Below, piece by piece: positions 35,301 through 47,600 of a DNA stretch of 61,424 bases. The position numbers and the translations under genes are program-made. This DNA is from Lenisia limosa (Eukaryota > Breviatea). The DNA is taken from assembly GCA_001655205.1 (NCBI GenBank), contig LPNZ01003674.1, positions 1 through 61,424 on the forward strand. Reading direction: 5' to 3'. The notes below the pieces were generated by a model that saw only the letters and a program-made list of their open reading frames with translations, made no database searches and was not told where the DNA came from. Position 1 is the first letter of the stretch; the number at the start of each line of letters is the position of its first letter.

Positions 35301-38300
35301 TCGAATTACCCAGCTTGCTCGCCAGGCCTCGTAATTTGTAGAGCTGGAGGGTAAATAGGCAAAAATATCCTTGAAAAGAGGAATACAAAAGGTTAATTTG
35401 ACCAAAGCCTTCCATCACGTTACTGCAGAATATCAAAATGAAAAGTCAAATGATATTGTTATCAAAAATATTCTTCCCACTTTTTACTGGCAATTGGCCC
35501 TGACGCTGCCATGTTAAACTGTGCCAAGTCACATGATGTCACTGAAATATTAAAACTCCCTCGGTAAAAGAGGAAGAAAGCAGCATACAAAAGGCTGATG
35601 ATCTTCCGTCAGCTGAGGGCTGAGACTTCCCATTCATAAGAATGGCACTGTGGCTTGCTGTTCGTTTGTAGTACTCCTAAATAATAAAGACGGGACGTAT
35701 GGCGAAAGGCTTACCGAGTGAATGTCCATTGCGTATGACCCAGACCCTTGGTCATAGGTCACCTGGGCTGTCAAAATGAAAAGGTTGTCGTTTCAAGACA
35801 AGCCCTTCTCACCTCATGACCTGCGTCATAAATGACCACTGAGAGTTTGTCGAAGTGGCCATGCCACCCTCCTTGCGGCCCGGCCTTGACATGCATGTAG
35901 GTCGTTTCTGTCAATGAGACTCAGCACAGTAGAGCAAAATTACCTTCGAAGTTTCCCGAAAGAGGTGGACCTCTGAGGATATACGTCCCCATCTCCTCCA
36001 AGAATGCTGATGAAATGGCCGTTTGCGCTAATGGATTAATGGATGAGTCCGAGCCTGACTTCTCTTTGATACCTCAAAGATCGAAGATTTTCGACAATTA
36101 CGATGATATTCGGGAACACAGTAGTATAGAAAGGGGCCATATTTGTAGGACATACAAGCATTGCGCTCACTCATCGCGTTTATTAAGATGTGATTTTTTA
36201 GAAGCCCGGCACTAGTTTTAGGGTCGTTTGAAAAAAAAATCCGTCCTACAAAATGCTTGTATGTCCTACAAAATATTTTTAAATATCATATATGGCCCCT
36301 TTCTATACTACTGAACACAATGTAGATAAGTCCTACCTTGCGGGACAGGATCCACAAAATAGCTGTAGTCTCCATACTGCTCTTTCTCGTGTTGCTGAAT
36401 GATGACTTAAGTTAAAAGATTCAGGCATACCTGTGTCAACATTGTGATACCAGCCTCGTAAAGAGAGCGGCGTTCGGGGTCTCTAATCAGGCCAAGTTGA
36501 ATCGCACCCTTTAACGTGAACAACTCACTCACCTGAACCCACCAAAAAACTGAGCAATCTTGTTGTGCCTGCATCATTGACACGAGGCATAGTCATCATG
36601 GGAGTTATTGGGACTACTGGAGTAAACCAAAGAGCTTTATCATAATACTTACCAAATGCAACAGCAAACATATCTGAAAATCGCTTTGAGCCCGATGAAT
36701 GCGTTTTCGGCACCTACAAGATAATCACTTCCAGATAATCAAGATGAAAATCGCACAATACTTGCTCACATACCTCAATTTCATAAAGGTTCGTTCCTGT
36801 GTTGTATAAGGCTTCAAACAGCGGCATGTATGCACTCAGAGTGAAAGTATGGTAGCCAAACGAGCCTTCGTACCACATTCCATCGTCAAGCATCGAGTTC
36901 TGGAGGTGATAAACAACGCCTGCAGTGATTACTGAGAGGGAATTAATTGCAAACCATTGGTAGGGTCGTCAATGACTGAAGTAACGGTGTCAGAATCCCC
37001 AATTGCAAGAGCTGTGGTATTATTCGATACTTCAAAAGATGACAAAACAAACCTCCCATTATCATTGCAGCATTGTGAAAAGCTTGCCAGTTGCTCTTGC
37101 CCCTAAAAAAACTAAGGACTACCACCATACCAAGACTCGGCTTTCAAGCCCACTTACGCTCTATGTGCGGAGAGAGTGCTATACATCGGACGAATAAGGT
37201 TATACTCAATGAAAGCCTCTTGCGAATCGGTCATGGTATGAAGCACCATATCGAAGATATTTGACAGTGACATGAAAAAACCTGACTCGTCCTAATAGTC
37301 GTAAGAAATATAATAAATGAATGGCAGAAATGAGAGTGATACCCCCCCCCCCCNNNNNNNNNNNNNNNNNNNNNNNNNNNNNNNNNNNNNNNNNNNNNNN
37401 NNNNNNNNNNNNNNNNNNNNNNNNNNNNNNNNNNNNNNNNNNNNNTAAGACTTGTCCTGCTTCTGGTGATTAGTGTATATCCGGCTGTAGTTTAACAGCA
37501 TTTCAACAGCCTAAAAGGTAAAAAGTGAAGAAAGACAGGCTTTAAAACCTGGTTGAACACTAGATCTTTGAGATCTTGATCAGTCGAAAGCCAAGCCGCA
37601 AGACACGCGTCATCCATATTGCCAACATTGCGCCGGTTGCGTGAGGCTCTCCAAGCCTCATGTAATTTTTCAGAACTATACCGTTGACCTAAACAGTAAA
37701 CACTAAAACGGTGCACAACTTACCATCTGTTTCACAAAAGTGGCTATAGGGTTGGTCGTACTCCCAGTTGAGGTATGTTCCATCAGGACTCACGAAGTAC
37801 ATTCCCCATTGGCCTGCGAATCATTGGGGAAAAGAACAGGATAGCACAAAGTGGAAATATAACTCACCCCAGCCTGGCCACCAGTCATATCGATACGTTG
37901 TGTTTATTGCAGATGCAACATCCAACATTTTGGAGTAAACAGTACCAGTTGTATCAGCTTGAGGAGTTAGATAAAAGACAAAAAGAGAGAAAGTAAGTCA
38001 AACACTCACGGTTATCAATAATACGCTGTCTGATAGTTTCAATTTCATTAATATCAAAACGAATTGAGGGTCTTGTACTGCAAACGTGAGTCAGTCAACT
38101 TGAAACAAGAAAAATAGAATCCACTCACGCAGGAGCACTCGATGCTACTGCTTTATTGATAACAAAATTCTGTGGACTGCTTGGTCCGTATCCTGGGGTG
38201 TAAGTGCACAGTACCACCAATGAGAGCATGTTTGTTGACAAAGAGCTAACCTAGAGTCTCAACCTCATAAACAATGGTCACTTTATCTGGTCCCGTGTAG

Positions 38301-41300
38301 CCTAAACAGGTTAAATTCAACTTGTTACTGGTAATACTGTGGGCATAATAAAACGAAATCATTGTCAAAAATTTGGCCTAGAAATAATTTCACAAAGCTC
38401 TATAAAAAATACTCATACCTTCTTGAATTGAGACATCAGCAATCAAATTGGCATATTCGCTCTCAGAATTAAAAGTTGGGGGTGCTAAACAGTTATATAT
38501 GGCAATAAGGTTTTGTGATTTTCCCCAAGAACCCACTAATATATACAAGCATCCCGGAAGGCGGCAGAGTTTTGAGGCTAATTGTGGTGGCACTGTCACC
38601 CAGAAGTGCGTATCTAGTCATATATTATTGAAAAAAAATAAACCTTCAATAATGGAAAACCAATCCATTCCTAACATAAAAACTTCTCAAAAAATTTATT
38701 TATTTATTGAGACATGAATGATATAATAACTGAGCCGATATTCCAATATTCTCACTTTTGAAACTCCATAATAGCTTGAAACTCCATTCCTTCAGGAACA
38801 AAAAGCTCTCTCGTCTGTTGTGTGAGGTATAAATTCTAACTGAAAACACAAGCCTGATACTCACATTAAAATCTCTGAAGGTAACACCAGCAGGCTGGAC
38901 ACCCAAGATAACATCGTCAATACAGACAGTTCCTGATATCAGGGTTAAGGGATCTGATAACAAGCTGGGTTGGGGAAGACACCTTACCATTCCATGATGA
39001 AGCTGAAGTTGAGACAGAAATTACAGCACTATCTTCGACATTGAAACTGCCTCCAAAGGCTGTGAATGACAAAATAGGCAGGCTAAGAGAATATTAAAAG
39101 CTAAAACGGGAAGGCGGTGAGCGAATTTGATTTATAAAAGACATCTGCAACAGTATATAAAGGCCATTGGAAGTAGGTTCACAGATAAAGAGCTTCAACG
39201 CACAAATGTGAGGTGAAGGAGTCAGACTGAACAAGGGCGATTGTACTCGAGTGACCCGAAGCTACAACGTTTAAAAACATTTTACTTGTAGATCTTACTT
39301 TGGGCAGCATTGCTGAGAGATACTGTTAGAGTAGCGTCAGATGGCGTATTCTATACTATCATATGCGAAACTTAAATATCATAATATGAATGTACACGCT
39401 CAAACCTGGGGAAGCAGAGCAAGGAAGACGCCGGCAGTTTCAATTGTTAAGAGTCCTTCAATGTCGGATGAGATTATCGCAGTTGTGTCACTGGCCAAAC
39501 ACGATGAATAAGCCCCAGTGAAGGACTGGATATACCTGGAAGAGTGAAGTGGTTCAGTGTTTAAGATATGGTCCTTTGAGGGGCATAAGAATGCAAAAAA
39601 AGAACATGAATAGGGAAGTAACACAAACCTTGAGAAAGCAGAAGGAACTACTCTTTCACTGTCTAAAAATGAATTAAACAAAATATCAAGACAGAGGGGG
39701 AAACGATGTATAGCATACCCAAAAGATTTATCGAGGCTAACGAAGAAAACTCCCTGAACTTGATATTGGTCAAATGTACCGCTAAATCAAAGTTAAATCG
39801 CCAGCAAGCAGAAAAAACAATATTTAGAAAACTCATAAACCAACTAGTGATAGTCGAAACACTAAAAACAACAGAGGAGCAGTTCGAAGTTAAATCCATT
39901 CTGAAAACATGAACACTCTTTAAAAACTTAAGGGAAGCAAGTAAATTGATTAACCACCAAATAACTCACAGGAAAGTTTTCCACTGGGCTTCAAGGGAAA
40001 AGGTTTGACTGACCATGCAGCCAGCCACAGTGAGAGAAGTTAATCCTAATGATTAGAGTTTATAAAATTGGAAACAAAACATTGACATATCATATCATAT
40101 CATTCTACTATGATATGTCAACGTTCTCAAGAGTAAAACGATAATGGATGCATGAAATGCAATTTGAGGGCCAATGTCAACGTTCTCAAGAGCAAAACGA
40201 TAATGGTATGCATGAAATGCAATTTAAATCATGAGTCCACTCACTTTGCACTTTCGTTTTCTCCAATCACAATATATAATATAGCGATGATATATTGTTA
40301 TAATAGCGTAAGTATACACATACACTTACCACGATAAGTCCTGACATGGATAGAGAACTATCTTGAGACAATCGTGTCAGGACTTATTGCGATCAGTAGT
40401 GTATACTATGGTACTATCACCTATTATACACACATCAGATTATCTTAAAACAACTTAAACACACCTTTCGCTGAAAACGACAAAACCGAGTCTGTCGATG
40501 CCGTTACTACCTTGAGGGCCAATGTCAACGTTCTCAAGAGTAAAACGATAATGGTATGCATGAAATGCAATTTAAATCATGAGTCCACTCACTTTGCACT
40601 TTCGTTTTCTCCAATCACAACACTACCAAATGATTCAGTACTGACCTACCTTGGTAAGAGAGCAGATACTAAACACAATGTAAAGAGAAAATAGCGTTGG
40701 CACAATTATTTAACATCCCAACTCTGAAATTGCCCGATAAGGCTGCTGAAAAGGAGGAATCAACAAGGGCTGGTGCAAATACAGGTCCAGGGGTTCCACT
40801 ACAAATTTGGAATCCTGAGACTTTATAGTAATCATCTAGGAAGTTAAATGCTATTCAGGTGAATTTATATCCTACCAGGGTTAACAACATTGGACCATCC
40901 AGAGGCTCTGAAAACAATGTTGTCCACTTTTGAAAAATGGGGCTAGATTGTGTAATCAGTTGGAATGCATTACAAAAAGCGAAAAAAACATACCTCAACC
41001 GGAGATCGAGTCACTCTCATGTCGGACAGTCTTGTAGAGTCAAAAGAGGTGAACAAATTTGCTACATACCGGATAGACCAGAATTTCCACCCAGAGTAGT
41101 CTGTCTCAAGAACTTGCGAAAAATAACTGAAACTTCCATCAGGAGGCTTGCTGCCCATATACAGGAGAAGCTGTGATCCTAAATATTATTGAGTCTTCCC
41201 TGAAAACCATTTTCCGTATTGTCTTCAACCAATTTAACTCATCGGGATTATATTTCAGGATTAAATGGTACTATACATCAAATGCAGTGGTTTTACGTTC

Positions 41301-41837
41301 TGGACATAAGGTTACCAAAATAAAATAAAAATCATAAAAACCTTAAAGATCTGAGCTTCTTTTGTAAGGAAAATAAAAACTCAATAAAAGTTTTTAAAAA
41401 ACTAATTGATAGAACCCGCCCCATAATCTTGTAAAAAACAAAAGTCAAATGCTACTTTTTAAAGAGACTACCGCTTCCTTCTGTTGACGATGAATGAATC
41501 CAAAAAGATACGAAAGAAAACTGCGACCAATCATTCGGAATATGATCACTGTCAGGGTAGAGTGATGTTCTAAAGAGTAAGTTGAATCTCAAAGAGTGTT
41601 TACTCTTTGTGCGGGTTCCAGAGAACAGTTGAATTGGACATCATAGCATCTGTGCTGACTCCATCCGAACCAATCCACTCTGAAGGATGTCATTAATCAT
41701 AGTAAGAACTCTCCAAATTTAAACCACATACCCAGCGATTCTGAATGCCCAATATCAAAACAAAGCGACACATCGCTTGCACTACTGATTGTTGCAGAAA
41801 ATAGTGCAAAAAGAGCAAGACACAACAAAATCGCCAT
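32387..41837 (-). CDS. Large type I membrane protein with heparinase II/III-like polysaccharide lyase core
   Basis: The start codon (41835-41837) opens a signal peptide, MAILLCLALFALFSATISSA. The 3' end encodes one membrane segment (IVVAVVAIAFVGGAAMVF), ISRKK, and a short acidic tail (stop 32387). N-terminal exons look like beta-sandwich, carbohydrate-binding modules (WNGTVCIDDVILGVQPAG, NVDIGPQGSNGIDRLGF). The central part reads PDGTYLNWEYDQPYSHF, FMSLSNIFDMVLHTMTD, SNWQAFHNAAMIMGGL, MLDDGMWYEGSFGYHTF, then GDYSYFVDPVP, WHGHFDKLSVVIYDAGHE, YDQGSGSYAMDIHSEYYK, RTASHSAILMNGK. That is the heparinase II/III architecture: alpha-toroid with N-W-x-A-x-H-N and W-Y-E-G-S-x-G-Y-H, then a beta-sandwich with H-x-H-x-D-K and S-H-S/N. 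Such lyases cleave uronic-acid polysaccharides by beta-elimination. It spans 9.4 kb with several dozen introns, one gap (37354-37445) and a MITE. A split into two genes cannot be fully excluded, but secretion signal and anchor at opposite ends favour one. Confidence 0.75.
36120..36312. mobile_element. MITE with 23-bp terminal inverted repeats and GAACAC target duplication
   Basis: Both ends carry the same inverted sequence: AGTAGTATAGAAAGGGGCC continuing to ATAT at the left, and its exact reverse complement ending CCCCTTTCTATACTACT at the right. A second inner inverted pair follows (TGTAGGACATACAAGCATT and its complement). The element is flanked on both sides by GAACAC (36114-36119 and 36313-36318), a likely 6-bp target-site duplication. 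At 193 bp with no coding capacity it fits a non-autonomous DNA transposon. It sits in an intron of the lyase gene, between exons encoding GDYSYFVDPVP and FLEEMGTYILRGPP. The exact element and duplication boundary is ambiguous by a base or two. Confidence 0.88.
37354..37445. other. Assembly gap (92 N) after poly-C tract
   Basis: An N-run preceded by 12 C, in the lyase gene next to the exon encoding NYSRIYTNHQKQDKS. Confidence 0.98.
40164..40272. repeat. 109-bp direct repeat, copy 1, in the lyase gene
   Basis: It runs from ttgagggccaatgtcaacg to ttctccaatcacaa and is identical to 40512-40620 except for one base (agcaaaac versus agtaaaac). A further partial copy (about 47 bp) lies just before it at about 40115-40163. 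On the minus strand the unit spans an exon end (VIGENESAK, then a gtgagt donor), a short intron and the start of the next exon (NVDIGPQ). It is therefore an internal duplication of an exon-intron-exon junction. Confidence 0.92.
40311..40407. repeat. Hairpin element between the two 109-bp repeats
   Basis: AAGTCCTGACA (40336-40346) pairs perfectly with TGTCAGGACTT (40375-40385). The arms extend imperfectly outward to AGTATACAC and GTGTATACT, giving a 97-bp inverted-repeat structure with a 28-base loop. It lies in the 239-bp segment between the duplicated junctions, in intronic sequence of the lyase gene. It could be a decayed foldback element. No target duplication was found. Confidence 0.75.
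40512..40620. repeat. 109-bp direct repeat, copy 2, in the lyase gene
   Basis: One mismatch to the copy at 40164-40272. In this copy the minus-strand reading continues across the repeat edge into GSNGIDRLGFVVFSE, so this is the likely functional junction and the other copy the duplicate. Confidence 0.92.
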
Positions 41838-42488
41838 TTGTTCTTTCCCAGCCTAAGAGATGAAGGTGATGTGCTAGTGTTAAGAGAGTTCAAGCCAGAT
41901 TCAAGGGGGTCAAGCTCTCAGGGAAACATACTCCCCCATCCTCCTCCTCTATTTTTTTTTAGCTCCTCCCCTTCCCCATTTCAACTCCCATTTACCCAAC
42001 TTGACAATAAGGCAAAGCGGCTGCAAGGGTTTGTAAAAAAATAATTTTTGTTAAATTTTACAAAAAACAAAATAATTTAATCACTCATTTATATTATTAA
42101 ATGGAGATACCCATACATTCAGAAGTACATGAATAAAACAGAAATAATCCAAAGAGCTTGTAGAAACCTGGGAAAACGTCCCACACCCAAATCCCTCCAC
42201 CTCCCCACATCCCTCCTCCCCCATGAGTGGGTTTTCCTGGGAGCTTGACCCCCTGGCCAGACTCAATGATTCATAGCACAATGAACAATGAACATATTCT
42301 TGTTCAAGCACCACCATATCCTCCCCCACCTTCTTTTCTTTTTTGGTGCTGCAAGCAATGCTGCTGTGCTGCTGCAATGACAATGATTGAATGATGATAA
42401 AAAAAATTTAGATCCAGTTAATAAGATCGCGGCCGGAACACGTTTTGAAATTTTTTGGGATCCTTTTCCCACAATTAAAACAGCCAAG
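41838..42488. promoter_or_regulatory. Divergent promoter region, lyase (-) and cathepsin B-like (+), with inverted repeat
   Basis: 651 bases between opposing start codons with no coding support. An imperfect inverted repeat of about 30 bp is present: agggggtcaagctctcaggg (about 41903-41932) against the complement of tttcctgggagcttgacc and flanks (about 42224-42253). Pyrimidine-rich tracts (ctcccccatcctcctcc) occur in both halves. Immediately before the cathepsin start is ttcccacaattaaaacagcc. Function of the inverted repeat is unknown. Confidence 0.5.
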
Positions 42489-44016
42489 ATGTTTCGTGTT
42501 TTGCTGCTGTTGATCACATGTGCTTGTGCTTTTGCACTTGACTTTTCTAAAATTGCTGAGGAAGTTAATTCTATGGTAGGTAGCCAACAGAGAGATATGC
42601 TTTACATTTCAGGAGACCAGTTGGACTGCAACTACACCATCCTTTAAGTCTGTTGATGAAGTTGGTGAAAATATCTTTTTTCTTTCCTCATGATTTAGGT
42701 GACTGTTTTACTTGGAAAACTCAAGGAAGAACCTGAACTTTTGGTTAGTTACTTATTTTGATGTTTGTTTTATTCAATAGGAGTTCCGTGCTCCCTATTT
42801 TGAACATGAAATAACTGAGGACCTCCCTGAAAGCTTCCACCCTTCTGAGAAGTGGCCTATGTGGGTATTTTTGTTTTTGGGTGGTATTTGCTCTTTTTTT
42901 TTTTTCAGCCTTTCTATCAGATTTCTTCTGATTTGATCATATATTAGGTGTGACTTTGAGCACGTTCGGGATCAATCAACCTGTGGTTCATGCTGGTATG
43001 CTTTATTATTAGATAATACAATTGAGTTTCTCTTCTTTCCCATTTAATTTTCCAACAATTAATTTACCTTAGGGCATTTGGAATGGTAGAAGCATTTACT
43101 GATCGTATTTGTATTGCCACCCAAGGCAAGATGACTCCATACATTTCCGCAAACAATCTTCTTGACTGCTGTTCATCTTGTGGTGATGGGTAGGCAATTT
43201 GGTTTCAATCAGTTATATTCTTTTCATATGAGATAGATCTACATATCAATAATATATGTGTATGTATCCATATGCCCTTATGATATAGCAATGAATATGG
43301 GGTGGGTTGCAATTTCAGTTTTTCACCTGGATAGTTGCCAAGGTGGTTGGCCTTCAGTTGCCTGGAATTATGCCCGCACTACCGGTATTGTTACTGGTGG
43401 TGACTTCGGTACCAAGAAAGGCTGTCAGACATATCCCTTTGCCCCTTGTGCCCATCATGTTGTTTCTGAGAAGTATGAGCCCTGTGGACCAATTCAACCC
43501 ACTCCCCGTTGCCAACATCATTGTGAAGTTTGCCAGATTGATATTTTATTCATGTTTAGGATTCATCACAAGATTACTCTTCTGATAAATGGTACGTTTC
43601 CAGCGCCAACTCTTTCCGTGGTGAAAAGAATATGATGGCTGAAATCTACCATAATGGACCCATGGAGATTGCCATTGAAGTTTACGGAGATGTAAGGAAT
43701 GTTTCTCTTTTTATTACTCTTTAGTTCCCCACTTATCATTCTGGTGTTTACAGACATGTTTCGGGAAGCTATTTAGGTGGTCACGCAGTCAAGCTTGTTG
43801 GATGGGGAGTTGAAGATGATGGCACTAAGTACTGGCTTGTTGCTAACAGTAAGAATCATCTTCCTCCTCACAATTAGGCTGGAATGAAACTTGGGGTGAC
43901 AATGGATTCATTAAAATTCTCCGTGGTGTTGACGAGGTTTGAGTGATGGAATAAATGTTATTATTCTTTAGGTTGGTATCGAGTCTGAAGGCTCTGCCGG
44001 AGTTCCCAAACTCTAA
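42489..44016 (+). CDS. Cathepsin B-like cysteine protease (papain family C1A)
   Basis: The signal peptide is [17 protein letters not shown] short propeptide leads to [18 protein letters not shown], the usual start of mature cathepsin B. The active-site Cys is in [17 protein letters not shown], the His in [15 protein letters not shown] and the Asn in [15 protein letters not shown]. The occluding-loop region reads [18 protein letters not shown], keeping the paired histidines that give cathepsin B its dipeptidyl-carboxypeptidase activity. [14 protein letters not shown] follows the family pattern. The length is about 320 aa over about eight exons, ending GSAGVPKL. The propeptide is short, as in Giardia cathepsin B proteases, and the occluding loop is fuller than theirs. 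It probably acts in phagolysosomes or is secreted. Confidence 0.95.
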
Positions 44017-44614
44017 TTCATCTGTTCCCTTCTTCAAATGGAATGGATTTTTTTTTTTTTTCCAAAATTAAAGGGAAGAAGACCTTATTTTGGTTTCTTA
44101 TTTCACCTGTACTACCCTTTGCGCGGGTTGCGCGGAGGTTGCGCCGCCTTAGTGCAGAAACAGAGGGCTGGTTCAATATGTTGTAAACTTATTAGCTATG
44201 AGTGTTATATCCTTATTAGTTATATATATTTGATACTTGATATATTTACCATATCTAAGTTTTTATTTGGTATGTGTGAATATAAACAATAATACTCCCT
44301 ACTCCCCTACTCCTGACTCCCTCACTCTTCTTCTTGACGACTTGGAGTTAGAACTGAATGGGACCGCCTTGGAATGGGATTGGGGTTGCACTAGGCGTGT
44401 GGGCCAGCTGCTGCCTAAGAAGCTGAGGCTGAGGGCAAGCGCAAATCTTGCTCAAATCTTGTCGCCCTACTTGATGCCTGCTTGACGCCTGCTTGACGCC
44501 AAAAAGGGGCGTTTATAAAAACCTGGATGGAAAGTTCAGTTCATTTTTGAACTGAACTTTTTCCAATCTCTTTTAAGCTTTTTTTTTGATTTTTTTTTTC
44601 ATATATAACAGAAG
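44017..44614. other. Intergenic region upstream of the cysteine-rich surface protein
   Basis: About 600 bases. The first part is AT-rich. At about 44460-44500 an 11-bp unit (cttgacgcctg and variants) is repeated about three times. A strong hairpin lies at 44531-44560. T-rich tracts and atatataacag precede the start codon at 44615. No gene was recognised. Confidence 0.55.
44531..44560. promoter_or_regulatory. Perfect 13-bp stem hairpin 55 bp upstream of a start codon
   Basis: AAAGTTCAGTTCA is followed by TTTT and then TGAACTGAACTTT, a perfect 13-bp inverted repeat with a 4-base loop. It ends 54 bases before the ATG of the surface-protein gene, with T-rich sequence between. It could be a dimeric factor site in the promoter or a structured 5' leader. 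Which one depends on the transcription start, which is not visible. Confidence 0.6.
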
Positions 44615-47600
44615 ATGAAGTTTCTGTTTTTGTTTGCCTTATTGGCAGCAGTATTTGCTGCTCCTGATCTCACCTGGAAATTTGATGCTGTTACCAGCCT
44701 TCCCCATCTCTACAAGGATGACCTTAGCGTCGCCGCCTTGACCCAAGCTACTGTCGATACCATTTTCACTGCCGGTACCAAGCCCGGTGTTGCTCTCGGT
44801 AAGGTCTAATTTTTTTTTTTTTTCTTGACTAATTTGTTTAGGACTCAGCACTTATGACTCCGTTTCCCGCATTCATTACTCTGTTCTTGTTGACGGCTCT
44901 ACTCAAGCTCTTGTCAAGGCCACTCTCGCCGAGACCAGCTACACTCCCACCTTTGAACTTATCAACTTCTCCACTATTGGCCGTACTGGTGCTCTCTCCG
45001 TGAAGCTCTCTTCAGTCCAGCTCTCTTCTATGATTGCTTCTCAAGATGGACGTCTCTTTGGTGTTGGTGCTCTTGATGGAAAATTTGTTGCTGTTGAAAT
45101 CGATAGTGCCACTTTTACTGTTCTCCATGAGTACACTGGCTACGACTACATCAGCCTTGGTGTTCTTGCCTGGGATGAGGTCTCCAAGAACCTCTACACC
45201 GTTATGACCGACTCTGTCTCAACTTCTCACCTCGTCAGTATCAATGTTGAAACCCCTGTTCAAGACTCTCATTCATTTGCCGCCAATGACGTTGTTACCA
45301 ACCTCTACTGCTACCACAAGCTTGATGCTAGTGCTGTTGCCTCTTCTGAGCTCTACGTTTCTTACCTCGATAAGGCTGCTGCCAAACACACTGTTGCCAA
45401 GATTGCTTTCCCTCTGACCAGCGATATCACTTTCACTGGTAAACAACAACTCACTCATGACTCACTTGTTCTCTTTGTTGGTACTCTCAACAGTGAGGCC
45501 GCCGCCATCCACCTCTTCACCGAGAACACTGGTATTTTCGAGAATGTCTACAACCTTGTGACTCCTGCCGCCATTACCCCTGTTGATGTCAACACTGCGA
45601 TGTCTTCCGTCTTCAATTTCTTCATGTCCATTGCTGGTACGTGGTATTTTTTGAGAGCTATTTTTTTATTATTATTATCTTATACTTTTTTCTAATTCAC
45701 GCAGAGAAGCAGATCTGTACTCCTGTCGCCGTGGCTAACACTGCTAACGTTGAGGCCACCCCCGTCTTTGGCCCCGCTGGTACTTACATTCCTGGCTCTC
45801 AAGTTGAGTTCACTGCCTCTCCTGGTTACCATCTCTGCGAAGGTGTTACTCCTCTCACTGAATTCACTGAGAATTGCCAGTACGATCGCACCTTCCTTGA
45901 GAACAACCCTACCAGAACTGTTGAAGGTTTGCCTGGTTTTATTAATATTATTGAATTCTTAAATATTGAATAGAGCAGCATCTTCTTTTTTTTCTCTAAT
46001 GTTCTTCAGAAAACCCAGTCATCACCACCGATGCTACTCCTTTCTCCTACGTTATTACTCCCTTGTCTTTTGGTGATGTTGTCTCTGTCACCGATTTCGA
46101 TACCCATCTCGATGGTGCCACCAGCAAGATTAATGTCACTGCAACCACCCAAGCTGGCTACGTTCTTTCTTACGCCTGGACTGTCAAGGACGTTGATGGA
46201 ACTAATCTTTCTGTTTTGAACGCCAACACCGACACCGCTACTTGTGACGATGCCAAGTACAAGGATGCTAACAACGTCTGGAGTGTTGTTATTACTTCTA
46301 CCTCTCCCTGTGGTAACACTAAATCCAAGACCGTTACTTTCGTGGTTTCTGGTTGCACCACTGCTAGCAAGTGCAAGACTTGTGACACTGGAAATCTTGA
46401 CGTTTGTACTTCATGCGTTACTGGTCGTTACATTAAGGGTGACGGAACCTGCGGTCTTTGCTCTGACGATTTCCCCAACTGCGCTGAGTGCTCTCTCGCT
46501 GATTCTTGCACTAAGTGTGCTGATACCTTTGTTCAAATGACCGAGGGTGCCACTACTTCTCTCACTTGTGCTGCCCCCTCCGCCTGTGTTGCCACCGGCG
46601 GCAAGTGGCTTGAGAACCCCACCGACCTCTTCTGTAGTGACTTCACCTGCGCTGCCTCATGCGCCACCAACAAGTGTGCCAACGATGCCATCCCCACTTC
46701 CTCTTACTACACTGGAGACGAGTTCGATAGCGACGTCACTGTTGCTGACAAGTGCCATGAATGTGCTGCCAACTACGTTACTGAGGACTTCGGTGGTGCT
46801 GTCAAATGTGTTGACACTTGCCAAGTTGGTAACTGGAAGAACACCGTTGGCGGAATTTGCCAAAGTATGGGGGCGGGGCTCTTTTTAACGTTGTGATCTT
46901 GTTTCTTCCATATTTTTATTTTATCTTTTAATTGTTATGACTTTGTTAGCTTGCATGACTGGATGCGATAAGTGTACTGCTGACGGCCTTAACACCGAGT
47001 GCGACATTTGCGCTGTCGGTGAGACAAACCGCTTCGCTCGTACCGACGCCGGCGTCTGTACCGCCATTGTCAAGGACTCTGCTGACGCCTACATCTACTC
47101 CGACTCCACTGACGTCAACGACTTCTGCAACAACGGAATTGCCACCAAGGGTTCTTTCATCGAAATGAAGGGCGCCGATACCGAGTACACTTGCAAAAGT
47201 GGGGGGGGGAGGCTCATTTTTATGATCATTCTGACTTTTATTATGTCTTTAGCAAATTCTTGTCTTACCATTTCCAGCCTGTGTTGAAGACCAATGCCTT
47301 CTTTGCAGTGGTACCGGTTGCAGCGAGTGCTATGGCGAGTCTACCCTTAAGACTGAGGCTGCCAAGGCTACCATTCCTTCCACCTACGACCAGGAGACCC
47401 TCTCCAGCTACTACATTCTCGAGATCAACACCTGCGTCCAGAAGTGCCTTCCTTTCATCAAGATGTTCCCCTCTGAGCAGTCTATCCACCTCAAGTTCAA
47501 CGGCGCCGCTGAGGGCAAGGACCTCACTGAGCTCACTGACGGTGACGAGTACCATGTCCTTATGGATGACACCAAGACTGTTTCCGTGACCTGTGCTGAC

